A DNA stretch of 64,000 nt from Manduca sexta (Eukaryota; Arthropoda; Insecta; Lepidoptera; Sphingidae). Location: NCBI RefSeq assembly GCF_014839805.1, contig NC_051119.1:9107245-9171244 (forward strand). Reading direction: 5' to 3'. Each line of letters opens with the position of its first letter. The first letter of the stretch is position 1. A program made the translations under genes and the position numbers. The notes below the pieces were generated by a model. That model was not told where the DNA came from and ran no database searches. It worked only from the letters and a program-made list of their open reading frames with translations. Below are positions 44,753 to 54,482 of the stretch, piece by piece.

Positions 44753-45556
44753 ACTAGCTTTTGCTCGCGGCTCCGCCCGCGTTATAACAATCCCGTCATA
44801 CATCATTGTTGATAACTTTAACCGTTTACGCAGCACAGGCAACGGAAGCTCTCAAAACTTATAATTTTCCCCGTTTTTGCAACATGTTCCATTACTGCTC
44901 CGCTCCTATTGGTCATAGCGTGATGATATATAGCCTATAGCACTCCAGGAACAAAGGACTATTCAACCCAAAAAGATTTTTTCAGTTCGAATCGGTAGTT
45001 CCTGAGATTAGCGATTACTGCTCCACTCCTATTGAATATAGCGTGATGATATATAGCCTATAGCACTCCGCGAACAAAGGGCTATCCAACGCAAAAATAT
45101 TTTTTCAGATTGGACCGGTAGTTCCTGAGATTAGCCATTACTGCTCCGCTCCTATTGGGTATAGCGTGATGATATATAGCCTATAGCACTCCACGAACAA
45201 AGGGCTATCCAACGCAAAAAGAATTTTTCAGTTTGGACTGGTATTTCCTGAGATTAGCCATTACTGCTCCGCTCCTATTGGGTATAGCGTGATGATATAT
45301 AACCTATAGCACTCCACGAATAAAGGGCTATCCAACGCAAAAAGATTTTTTCGGTTTGGACCGGTAGTTCCAGAGATTAGCCATTACTGCTCCGCTCCTA
45401 TTGGGTATAGCGTGATGATATATAGCCTATAACACCCCATGAACAAAGGGCTATCCAACGCAAAAAGAATTTTTCAGTTTGGACCGGTAGCTCCTGAGAT
45501 TAGCGCGTTCAAACAAACAAACAAACAAACTCTTCAGCTTTATATAATAGTATAGA
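44753..45556 (-). mobile_element. Retroposon-like element containing a 123-bp tandem array
   Basis: It starts with ACTAGCTTTTGCTCGCGGCT (reverse complement of the GCTAGT end) and closes with (CAAA)n then CTCTTCAGCTTTATATAATA. The leader AACAATCCCGTCATACATCA and the closing segment recur at 57733-58379, so the array belongs to the element. It is non-coding. Confidence 0.7.
44891..45505. repeat. Five tandem 123-bp units
   Basis: ATTACTGCTCCGCTCCTATT (or a close variant) begins at 44891, 45014, 45137, 45260 and 45383, an exact 123-bp step each time. Each unit carries GCGTGATGATATATAGCC and GAGATTAGC near its ends. Confidence 0.9.
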
Positions 45557-46090
45557 AGTATAGATTAAACTTAACGCCCTTAGTGTCTAGGTGACGAAAG
45601 CAGTGTTACAGTAGCAGTAAGTTACTAGGATATGATTTATGTTTATGCCAAATATCATTCCATTTCGTTCAGCTTTTTCATTTGTTCATTAGCTTGTTAC
45701 ATTCGTTCAGCTATTTCTAAGTTTAATTCCAACAAACATCCAAACATTATCAAAATTTTTCGCAATATTAATGAGATAAAAAAGCTAAACCAATCATTAC
45801 AAGAAACCATTCTTCATAGCGGTGAGAAGTATTTGCCCTACAATGAGACAAAGAAACAAAACATTGTATTAAATTATTACGTGACTAAAAAATCCATTAG
45901 CATCACCATCGATCTTCATAAGTCACGAGTGGCATTAGCCTTAAAGGCGTGAGCGGATTGTATGACATACCAACACAACGATAAATAGAGTAGGGTGAAT
46001 CACAAGATTTTCAACATATGTATATTTTTTTTTAATATAAGTATAGATTACAATTTTATTGTGCTATAAAATTAATGTATAGGTCAATAA
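45557..46090. other. Intergenic; 106-codon frame of unknown meaning
   Basis: A plus-strand frame at 45632-45952 begins with a hydrophobic stretch (ISFSFFICSLACYI) and continues with a lysine- and asparagine-rich part. I recognise no family. AT-rich DNA gives such frames by chance, so I do not call it a gene. Confidence 0.35.
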
Positions 46091-46200
46091 ATCTCCTCAT
46101 CATCATCATCAGACTTTTACTGTCCACTGCTGGACACAGGCCTCTCCCAAAGTACGCCACGCCCCGGTCTGCACATCCTGCCATCTGACTACAGGGCGTC
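46091..46200 (-). mobile_element. RTE-clade LINE 3'-end remnant
   Basis: The tail CTCATCATCATCATCAG and coding-end motif GTCCACTGCTGGACACAGGC are followed by CCACGCCCCGGTCTGC. Read on the minus strand this resembles the end of the RTE protein, as at 3455-3690. Confidence 0.6.
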
Positions 46201-46336
46201 CCGTATAAAATTTGGTATGGGGATAGTTTAAGATCCTGGGACATTTATAGGCTACTTTTATACCTGGAAAATATATAGCAGGACTTTTATCTGAAAAAAC
46301 TCATTCACGCGGCAGAGCTCGCGAGCACAAGCTAGT
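46201..46336 (+). repeat. Retroposon-like repeat, 3' end
   Basis: AAAATTTGGTATGGGGATAG, GGAAAATATATAGCAGGACT and the end CACAAGCTAGTTC are the last part of the 6376-6573 type. Confidence 0.55.
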
Positions 46337-47634
46337 TCTCAATAAAATTTTATTTCCTATCGGGTAAATAGCTAGTATTATTTGCCCACGTTACCAATCC
46401 ATACAAACATATAACAAATAAATGTTGAAGCGGTTTCGAGTCTGCCAAGGAAGTGATGTTTATTGCGGATATTGTCAATACATTGTGACGTCACCCTTTC
46501 ACTCTTCACACCAAATCGAATGCCTTTACAGATTCTGTCAATAGGGAACCGGCCTATATTTGATTATGTTCATTATTCTATATGTAATGGTTAAAAACAC
46601 GAAAAAAAAGCACTCCTGCGGAAATTGCACAAAAATTGGTTAAAAAATGAGCCAGTAATTCATATTTCAAATATTGCAACGTGCAGAAGTGGGCGCGTTG
46701 TGGGGATATCGCTTCATCTCTTTCTTTCGCACGCGTCGCAATTCCCGATGACGTCAAATGTGGGTATTACTGTCTCTTTTCTGTTTCTTGTTAATTACCC
46801 CTTCCACCGACGTTCAAAGACTTATAACTTGTTGATTTTTACCGGATTTTAATAATTCCTTTTGTATTATAATTTATATAACGTAAATATTTGATAATAG
46901 TAAAGAATAAAAATGAGTCCGGTACCCTATTGTACGTTGTGGGGTTTAATCTGGAGTTTTCAATGTTACTAGCAGTTATGACTTATGGAAATTTGAGATG
47001 ATTACCAGTGGCGTAGCTTGTCATAGAAGGGATCTATATCAAAGTTTGTTGGGGGCCCTTCAGAGTAGTGAGAACATTTGCTTGCCTGCTTAGGTTAATG
47101 TAGGTAGGGGCCAAGAGGGGTCCCTCCAGCTCGGGAGCCCCATATCAATGAAGAGGCAGATACAGCGGTAGCTAGCCCCTCATAGTTACCATAAAAAAAA
47201 AATTTTTGCTTGATATCCTACTATATTATGTACAATACGAGTGGTATTTAATGGTCGTACCAACGCTTGCTCGGGCTTCAATGTCAGGTCCAAGATTTCA
47301 GCAATGGTGACTGCCCCTATGTTAATTTTTTTCATAAATTACTGTTAAAATCATGTCGAAGCCTAAAATTATAAGTTTCAACCAAAGCTAAACTACCCTA
47401 ACTTCTAAATTCTAAATCCTTAATCAACGGAATCAGACCCAACACAAGTGTTACATATTTCGCCGAGAAAATCGTGACAATCAAACGCACAATACACGTC
47501 CTTCACAAGGAACGACACAAAAGAAACGTTTAAGAATGAGAACGGAGTGATATAGCACGTAAACACGACTCGTTCAGGGAACTTAAAGAAGGCTCAAAAC
47601 CGACAAACCTTTAGTTAATTGGGGCAATTTTTTT
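46337..47634. other. Intergenic, nothing recognised
   Basis: Short frames, for example 46625-46852, lack domains. A GC-richer patch at 47030-47180 (GGGGCCCTTCAGAG, GGGGCCAAGAGGGG) is of unknown nature. Confidence 0.4.
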
Positions 47635-47895
47635 TATTGCTTTGAATGACGAGACGAACTTGCCGTTCGCCTGATGTTAAGTGATACGACCGCCCATAAA
47701 CAGTAGAAACACCATCCAACACCTTCAATTACAAAGTATTGTTTGGTATTCCACTGCGCTCGCCATCTTGAACGTGAGATGTTAAGTCTCATTATGTCCA
47801 GTATTTACACTGGCTACAATGTCCTTCAAACCGGAACACAACAGTGACTACACACTGCTGCTTGGCGTCAGAAATAGACATTGCGGTGGTACCTA
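47635..47895 (+). repeat. Dispersed repeat family D, longest copy
   Basis: GCTTTGAATGACGAGACGAA, TTCGCCTGATGTTAAGTGAT, TATTCCACTGCGCTCGCCAT, GATGTTAAGTCTCATTATGT and ACAATGTCCTTCAAACCGGA are followed by ACACTGCTGCTTGGCGTCAG. Confidence 0.65.
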
Positions 47896-47906
47896 CCCAG
47901 GCGGAA

Positions 47907-47922
47907 TCTCACATATGTGAGA
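47907..47922. repeat. Perfect 16-bp palindrome
   Basis: TCTCACATATGTGAGA reads the same on both strands and follows the family D copy. It is probably part of the repeat's 3' region. Confidence 0.5.
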
Positions 47923-48044
47923 CCTACCACCAGTAAAAAACCCACCAGGGCATAGTACGTTATAGAAAATAAAACATGGTTGCCTAGTTAACATGGGAAA
48001 TAATGATTTAAAACATCTTAAATAATTGGCAAGACTGTTATAAG

Positions 48045-48180
48045 TTTTATTGCAATTGATCGCCTGATAGTAAGCGATATGACAGCTCATAAACAGAAGC
48101 AATACCATACAGAACTTTGAATGACAAAGTTAATTATACTCCATTGCGCTCGTCACTCTGACACGAGACGTTAACTCTCA
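48045..48180 (+). repeat. Dispersed repeat family D, partial
   Basis: GATCGCCTGATAGTAAGCGA, TATGACAGCTCATAAACAG and CCATTGCGCTCGTCACTCTG match family D. Confidence 0.55.
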
Positions 48181-48186
48181 GTTAAA

Positions 48187-48505
48187 TAATATAATAACAT
48201 CGGCCCTGTATTATATACTGTCCCACTGCTGAGCACGGGCCTCCTCTACTACTGAGAGGGATTAGGCCTTAGTCCACCACGCTGGCCTAGTGCGGGTTGA
48301 CATACTTCACTAACCCTCAAAATTCCTATACAGAACTTCTTCAGGTATACAGGCTTCTTAACGATGATTTCTTTCACCATCAAAACGAGAGATAATCAGC
48401 AAAACACACATGATTTTGGAAAAGAGAGGAGTGTGCCCTGGGATTTTGAAACTGCGGACATCTTCTTGGCAGTCCGTTCCACAACCAACTAGACTATTAC
48501 CGCTT
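48187..48505 (-). mobile_element. tRNA-derived SINE family A, full length
   Basis: It runs from ATCGGCCCTGTATTATATAC through GAGCACGGGCCTCCTCTACT to ACAACCAACTAGACTATTAC (A box with changes). Its body is more diverged than the copies at 2788 and 5758. Confidence 0.75.
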
Positions 48506-48929
48506 AATGCCTAATATTTACTTTACGATTTAGTATATTGATTAAGTATACGCTTACCATTACAAGAACGGGACGTGATATCATTTTTTTTTGGTTAATC
48601 AGTTATGATTCTCCTCATGTGTAACCCTTATAGGGTCGTCTGGCCATTCTTTTGTTCTAAATGTACGTAATTCCTGCGTAAAAACGAAACGATTCTCCAA
48701 GTAATAACATCCTTAATTGAATATTTATTTATTATGCTCCATTCCTTATCATATGACCTAAATATGGATATGAATATATGACTAGACATCGTCTAGACTA
48801 AAAAAGAACGCTTACATTTTTCTATATTGCAATACAATTACTTTTATTTCTATAACCGGCTGCAAAATGAGACAAATAACCCATTCAACTGATAATAAGA
48901 GACATCACTTTGCATTAATTAAAATAAAA
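48506..48929. other. Intergenic, nothing recognised
   Basis: AT-rich, with no gene or repeat supported. Confidence 0.4.
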
Positions 48930-49150
48930 ATACCATCAGAATTTAAAACACTTCTAGGTTTTCTTTGCGGCTTCACCCGTGTGAATGAGTTTTCTGGGAT
49001 AAAAGTCCCGGTATGTATTTTCCTAAGAAAGAAAGTAACCTTCCTAGGGTCTTAAATTATCTGCATACCAAATGTTATAAAAATCTGTTCAGTAAATTGT
49101 AAGAAAATCGATAACATACAGACGGGCAGAAAAGGATGTTTTATAATACG
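48930..49150 (-). repeat. Retroposon-like repeat
   Basis: TTTGCGGCTTCACCCGTGTG, TTTTCTGGGATAAAAGTCCC and GAAAATCGATAACATACAGA are the reverse complement of the 6376-6573 type. The 62-codon frame inside is accidental. Confidence 0.6.
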
Positions 49151-49422
49151 TATAAATATCCGCGTAATGCTGAACTAGAAGTAATCCTGCGATGAGACGT
49201 TGGATTTTAAGTCTTTTAATGCCTAATAATTACATAATCTATAAAGTCTTTACAAACATAGTGCTCGACGGCAACAACCGATAATATTTCTTATATTGCT
49301 ACGATAGAGATCAAAATTGTATTTAAAAGCAAACTATCCAAACACGCACATGTGAATTAAATACATTTGAAACTAGTGGCTCAGTTTACTCCAGTTTAAT
49401 TAATAATGTTTCCGAGATGCGG

Positions 49423-49569
49423 AATTATAGGAAATAATCTCGTCCTCATTTTGTACATTGTAGTTTGTACCTGTGAACTACTTGCTGCCACAATCGTTTA
49501 AAGATAAAGCAAAAAATTTGCAGTCTATGTTATGTTACCGCGCTTTCTACGACCTGTCAATGTCATTGT
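49423..49569 (+). repeat. Left terminal inverted repeat of the DIRS element (147 bp)
   Basis: It is the reverse complement of 54336-54482 except at two positions near the outer edge (TATAGGAAATAA here against TATGGGAAGTAA). It contains TAATCTCGTCCTCATTTTG and TACCGCGCTTTCTACGACC. The promoter for the element is expected in or just after it. Confidence 0.9.
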
Positions 49570-49618
49570 ACTTTTTTGTGTGCTGCGCGCTGTTCACGTA
49601 TTTTAATTTTGTGTTAAA

Positions 49619-50963
49619 ATGGGAAAAGACAAGAAAAGAAAACGCGATATGATCAACGAGTTGAGCGAGCGGCTAATGGAGCTCGAGAAACGTATGAGGC
49701 GGAGACATTCGGGTAAGTTTTTTCTTATAAAACGCAGATTACCTGGAAAATCCAATTATCTTGTTCTCAAGAGTTTTCACGCGAGGTTAACCATGAGACC
49801 GGGTTTGTCGGCTCCTAATTAAAAATACCACTATGATTGAGCTTTCACGAGAGGTTGGCCGGTGGTACCTACACTCAAAGTTACTTTGCTGAAGAACTTT
49901 GTCAGTGTATACATCCTTGTGGCTTTCACGAGAGGTTAGCCTGAGGCGCTCCCCCCTTTGTACTTGCACTGTTTCTGTTAGACACAGCGATTTTTATTAT
50001 TCGTAGATGACTACGAAACGAGCCCGAGTTCTCAAGGCTCGCGTCACCGAGAGAGGAGTGAATCGCGCCACCGACAGAGGAGTGAGTCACATCATCGACA
50101 GAGGAGTGAGTCGCGTCAGCGAGAGACGAGTGAGTCGCATCATCGAGAAAGGAGTGAGTCGTGTCAACAGCATCAGACTTCAATAATACCCGACACAATA
50201 CAACAAACACTGGGGGATCCTCCTTTGCCATCAAATATTGAGGAACTTTTGGGCGAAGAAGGCACACCTTCTGCCAATAATGCTATAAGCATCCATGATG
50301 GATTGTCCAGGCGCTGGACTACAATAATTCAAAATGGTCTCAAGGAAGACACAAAATACAAATTATAAAGAAATATGACACTCCCAAAATCTACCGTTAT
50401 TGATTCCACCCAAGCTTAATGAAGAAGTAGTGGCTGCCATGAATGATAGTGGTATCAAGAGAGATAGGAGAATTGCTGAACAGCAAGTTGTGTTGGGTGC
50501 AGCAGTGACATGCATTGCAAAGGTGCTGAATAATATAATTTGTCTGGACAACAAGGAAAACATTGAAATCCTAAGTGACTCTGGTAGACTACTTTGTGAT
50601 TTGTATTACAATAACTGTATGACAAGGAGATCTTTGATTCTTCCGGGACTTAATAAGGAGATGAAAGAGTTAATGGAGAAAACACCAATTTCAGAGTATT
50701 TATTTGGTGATAAGCTTCAGGAAAAAGTGAATGCCGTTAAAGCTGTAAAAAAGTCCGGACAAGAATTAAAAAACACACCAACTCAGGCAAAACCACCTAT
50801 GAAACCGAATCAAAAAAACTACAGGGGCCCACAACGGCTGCAGGCAGCTCGTCCCAGTGGGCCGAAACAAACAAAGAAGATAAGGCATGTGGCGAAACCA
50901 ACAGTTCGGGCGAAGCGGTCGCCCCCGAGGCACTATCATTCCCGGCGCCAGAATCGCCGGTAG
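49619..50963 (+). CDS. Gag-like protein of the DIRS element (spliced, frame-broken)
   Basis: It starts at the ATG at 49619 (MGKDKKRKRD, then a charged helix LMELEKRMRRRH). A GTAAGT donor at 49713 and TTCGTAG acceptor ending at 50006 would remove 294 nt and keep the frame. Exon 2 opens with five 8-residue units of the form SRHRERSE and then a region containing GLSRRWTTIIQNGLKED. The frame stops at 50366-50368. Sense resumes one frame back at about 50365 (KKYDTPK) and again one frame back from about 50388 (LPLLIPPKLNEEV) to the stop at 50961-50963. The last part is basic (RGPQRLQAARP, KRSPPRHYHSRRQNRR), fitting nucleic-acid binding. It is predicted to coat the element RNA. The two shifts are inferred from the continuity of gag-like sequence, not from a sister copy. 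Confidence 0.7.
49713..50006 (+). other. Predicted intron in the DIRS gag gene
   Basis: Strong GTAAGT donor and a pyrimidine-rich TTTTTATTATTCGTAG acceptor join two frames in phase 1. The unspliced frame stops at 49820-49822. The intron holds three copies of an 18-bp motif. Splicing in a retroelement gag leader is unusual because spliced genomic RNA would lose the intron from new copies, so full-length RNA must escape splicing. Confidence 0.6.
49775..49941 (+). repeat. Three copies of TTTCACGMGAGGTTRRCC within the intron
   Basis: Copies lie at 49775-49792, 49843-49860 and 49924-49941, starting 68 and 81 bp apart. They differ at only a few positions while the spacers are unrelated. They could be protein or RNA binding sites. 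Confidence 0.8.
50039..50158 (+). repeat. Five in-frame 24-bp repeats coding an SR-rich tract
   Basis: Five units of exactly 24 bp encode SRHRERSE, SRHRQRSE, SHHRQRSE, SRQRETSE and SHHRERSE. The tract resembles the RS domains of splicing factors. It directly follows the predicted splice acceptor. Confidence 0.85.
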
Positions 50964-50977
50964 ATCAGGTACAAACA

Positions 50978-52835
50978 GGTAGATTAAAACTATTTTTAAA
51001 AAACTGGAATAGCATCACTACAAACAAAACCATACATACATGGATCAAAGGATACTCTTTTGCCTTTTGTAAGTACTCCTGTACAAGATGCTATTCCACA
51101 AAATATGTTCAGCCAAGAAGAAAATAAGCTTATTTCCATAGAAATAAATAAGTTGTTAAAGTTGGGTGCTATAGTGGAATGTTCACATTCCGATGGACAG
51201 TTTCTGTCTAGTATATTCTTACACCCCAAGTCAGATGGTACTTGGAGATTTATCTTAAATCTCAAAAAACTTAATAATTTTATTGCTACTAGACACTTCA
51301 AACTTGAAGACATTAGAACTGCGACTAAACTTATGGCCTCAGGGTGTTTTATGGCCACAATAGACCTGAAAATGCATACTATTTGCTCTCAATAACAAAT
51401 TCTGATAGAAAATATTTACGTTTCCTGTTTCAAGGTACTTTATATGAATTCACCTGTCTTCCATTTGGTCTTAGCACAGCCCCATATGTATTCACAAAGA
51501 TCATGAAACCAGTTGTTTTCCATCTGAGGTCCCTAGGTTTACTTTCAGTAATTTATCTTGATGACTTTCTTTGCATAGCTGATACATATGAAAAATGCTT
51601 ACAAAATGTATCTACTACAAAACAAATCTTAGAAAGCTTGGGATTTATAATTAACACAGATAAAAGCCATCTTGAACCCAGTCAAGTCTGTCAGTATCTT
51701 GGCTTTGTTTTAGATTCCAGATTTTTTTCAGTTTCACTCCCTGCTAGAAAGATAGAATATATTTCCAAACTTGTAAATAATATTAGAAAAGCAGAGATGC
51801 AAAATTATAGAATTTGCCCAACTACTAGGTACACTTGTAGCAGCATGCCCAGCTGTAGAGTATGGCTGGTTGTATACCAAAACCTTAGAAAACCATAAGA
51901 CAACTGCATTAAAAAATAATTATGAAAATTATAATGCCTTTCTTCCTATTAACAAAGAAGTTCAAATAGACTTGCAGTGGTGGGCATCACATATTAAATC
52001 TAATTCCAATAGTATCAAACAATTTAATTTTTGTTTAGAAATCTTTTCAGATGCCTCACGAACTGGTTGGGGACTGGTATGCAATAACATTAAAAACCAT
52101 GGACATTGGACTGAACATGACAAAATGTTTCATATAAATTACCTTGAATTGTTAGCTGCATTTATAGGATTAAAAACATATGCACTAAATCTTAGGCATT
52201 GTGAGGTTCTATTGAGAATAGACAACACAACAGCCATAGCTTATGTTAATAAGATGGGTGGCACTCGCTTCCCACATCTACATAGTCTTGCAAGGAAACT
52301 TTGGCAATGGTGTGAGGAAAGACATATATGGGTATATGCTTCTTATATTAGTTCAAAAGACAATACCATTGCAGATCTAGAATCCAGACGTCCTAAGTCT
52401 GAAATTGAATGGGAATTATGTGATAAAGCATATGAAATGATTGTTGTCAAATTTGGTAAACCACATATTGATTTGTTTGCAAATAAATTTAATGCAAAAT
52501 GCATAAAATACGTATCATGGCTACCTGACCTAGATGCTTTCACTGTAGATGCCTTTACCATAAACTGGCATGGAATGTTATTTTATGCATTCCCTCCATT
52601 TGCACTCATTAGTAGAGTGCTACAAAAAATAAAGAGAGAAAAAGCCATTGGTATAGTTTTAGTACCCTGGTGGCCAACACAACCATGGTATCCATTTTTC
52701 AAGTCCATGGTTGTATCTGAAGAACTTATACTGGAACCCAGTAGTGATCTATTGTTATCTCCTTCCAGATGTCCGCACCCCTTACACAAGAACCTGAGAT
52801 TGGTAGCCGCCAAATTATCAGGCGCGCGTTTCTGA
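50978..52835 (+). CDS. Pol of the DIRS element: RT, RNase H, methyltransferase-like (frame-broken)
   Basis: The pol frame is open inside the end of gag and gives recognisable N-terminal sequence from 50978 (GRLKLFLKNW). The reverse transcriptase follows: LNLKKLNNFIATRHF, DLK then AYYLLSI, LPFGLSTAPYVFTK and the catalytic YLDDF near 51559. RNase H shows FSDASRTGWG, YLELLAA, LLRIDNTTA and KDNTIADLESR, supplying the acidic residues. The C-terminal part has HIDLFANKFN, FYAFPPFALI and VPWWPTQPWYP, the DIRS-type methyltransferase-like region. One-base shifts occur near 51052, near 51371 (a GAT codon of DLKDAYY lacks one base) and near 51810. The stop at 52833-52835 overlaps the recombinase gene by 67 bp. 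Confidence 0.85.
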
Positions 52836-53779
52836 ATAGGGGGATGCCAGCTTCTTCAATTGACATAATGCTAGCCTCACTGTCACTTAAGACTACCAAA
52901 CAATATGAATCCGCTCTTAAACAGTGGATACTTTTCTGTAAAAGCCAGGGTGTAGATCCTCTCTCATATTCAGTTCAAACTGTAATTGCTTTTTTGACTT
53001 CTAAGTTTCATGAAGGATTGTCCTATAGTACACTCAATACTATGAGGTCAGCTATTTCCCTAATTCTGGGCCCACAATTGGGGACAGATGAACGGATGAC
53101 TAGGTTCTTCAAAGGCATATTTAAATTAAGGCCTAAAAAGCCTAAATATGAAGTAGTCTGGGACCCTAGTATTGTTTTAGATTACTTATCCAGTTTATAC
53201 CCTAATGAAAGCCTCGGTTTAGAATTAATTACCAAAAAGTTGGTTACTCTAATGGCTCTAGTAACGGCACACAGAATTCAAACCTTATCTCTCATATGTA
53301 TTGACAATATTACAATTAATGATAATAATGTCACAATTAAAATTACAGAATTAATAAAAACATCTGCTCCAGGTAGACCTCAACCTAATTTAATATTACC
53401 ATTTTTCAAAGAAAATTGTAGTATATGTCCTGCAACAACTCTTTTATGTTATTTAAACTATACTGCAAAATTAAGGCAAGATTGTAAGAAATTAATTATT
53501 ACAACTAAGAAACCCTTTCATGCAGCATCTACAACTTCTATTAGTAGATGGATAAGACAAATTTTATCCAGTAGTGGTATAGACACTGCCAAATTCACTG
53601 CATATAGCACAAGACATGCATCTACTTCAAAGGCTTCTGAAGGCGGAATTAATATTGAGGTCATAAGGAAGGCTGCAGGTTGGAGCCAGAGATCTCTAAC
53701 TTTTGCCAGGTTTTACAAGATGCCTATTGTTGGAGATCCTAATGCCTTTGCTAATTCTGTATGCTCTATAAGTAGCTGA
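52769..53779 (+). CDS. Tyrosine recombinase of the DIRS element
   Basis: This is a 336-residue intact frame. The N-terminal half (to about 120) contains the core-binding type helices, with TTKQYESALKQWILFC and YSTLNTMRSAISLIL. The catalytic half carries Arg169 in TAHRIQTLSL, the Arg282-His283 pair in YSTRHASTSK, Trp305 in AAGWSQRS and the nucleophile Tyr316 in ARFYKMP. These match the R-(H)-R-H/W-Y set of tyrosine recombinases, with the first His replaced as is common in DIRS proteins. It would join a circular cDNA copy to the target. The start ATG at 52769 lies inside the end of pol in another frame. Unlike gag and pol it has no frame breaks. Confidence 0.92.
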   Translation: MSAPLTQEPEIGSRQIIRRAFLNRGMPASSIDIMLASLSLKTTKQYESALKQWILFCKSQGVDPLSYSVQTVIAFLTSKFHEGLSYSTLNTMRSAISLILGPQLGTDERMTRFFKGIFKLRPKKPKYEVVWDPSIVLDYLSSLYPNESLGLELITKKLVTLMALVTAHRIQTLSLICIDNITINDNNVTIKITELIKTSAPGRPQPNLILPFFKENCSICPATTLLCYLNYTAKLRQDCKKLIITTKKPFHAASTTSISRWIRQILSSSGIDTAKFTAYSTRHASTSKASEGGINIEVIRKAAGWSQRSLTFARFYKMPIVGDPNAFANSVCSISS

Positions 53780-54120
53780 TTAACTATGGTTTTAATTATG
53801 TATGTTGATTTTGTGTTCTATATATACCTAAATAATTGTTTAACTAAATTGTTACCTATGTGTCCAACAAAGATTAAGACTGATTAGTAATAAACTTATG
53901 ATTAATGAATAAGATTTATAAATGTATGATTAATTAAAAATATAAGCATTAAATATATAATTATTAAAATAGTCTCTGGACTAATAGACATAATAGTTAT
54001 CTATTTGCATCACCCTATGGGCAACCATGTATATGTAAACTTATATATATCGTTATGGGACAACAAATTATAATAATATATATTTTGTTATTTAATAACA
54101 CAACTTCTTTCTTTAAACAT
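53780..54120 (+). other. 3' non-coding region of the DIRS element
   Basis: It is AT-rich with no frame. Two AATAA-like words occur near 53890, but no definite polyadenylation signal could be chosen. Confidence 0.5.
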
Positions 54121-54230
54121 CTACAATGTACAAAATGAGGACGAGATTATTTCCTATAATTAAATAGATCGGACTAACTTACCAAGTGACGTCCGATCCT
54201 CAATTATGGGAAGTAATCTCGTCCTCATTT
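54121..54230 (+). repeat. Internal complementary region (ICR) of the DIRS element
   Basis: 54121-54161 is the reverse complement of the element's left end (49423-49463). 54158-54230 is the reverse complement of its right end (54454-54526). The two overlap at AATT (54158-54161). It is thus a complement of the joined ends, the layout proposed in DIRS1 to template circle closure. Confidence 0.9.
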
Positions 54231-54335
54231 CGGTCCCAACCCTAGATTACATCCTTCCTTTTCTATCTAATATGGTTGACTATAGTTCAACTACCCCCCC
54301 TTCTTATATATTTTAAGTTGTGTTAATGCTTTGAA

Positions 54336-54482
54336 ACAATGACATTGACAGGTCGTAGAAAGCGCGGTAACATAACATAGACTGCAAATTTTTTGCTTTA
54401 TCTTTAAACGATTGTGGCAGCAAGTAGTTCACAGGTACAAACTACAATGTACAAAATGAGGACGAGATTACTTCCCATAATT
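54336..54482 (+). repeat. Right terminal inverted repeat of the DIRS element (147 bp)
   Basis: It pairs with 49423-49569. It starts ACAATGACATTGACAGGTC and ends TTACTTCCCATAATT. The element continues beyond it for 44 bp that are absent from the left end. Confidence 0.9.

Noticed and set aside
45632..45952. 106-codon frame beginning with a hydrophobic stretch
   Set aside because: There is no recognisable family, no splice or promoter support, and the surrounding DNA is AT-rich, where such frames arise by chance.
50363..51358. Minus-strand frames opposite gag and pol
   Set aside because: They are shadows of the plus-strand DIRS genes, with no domain of their own.
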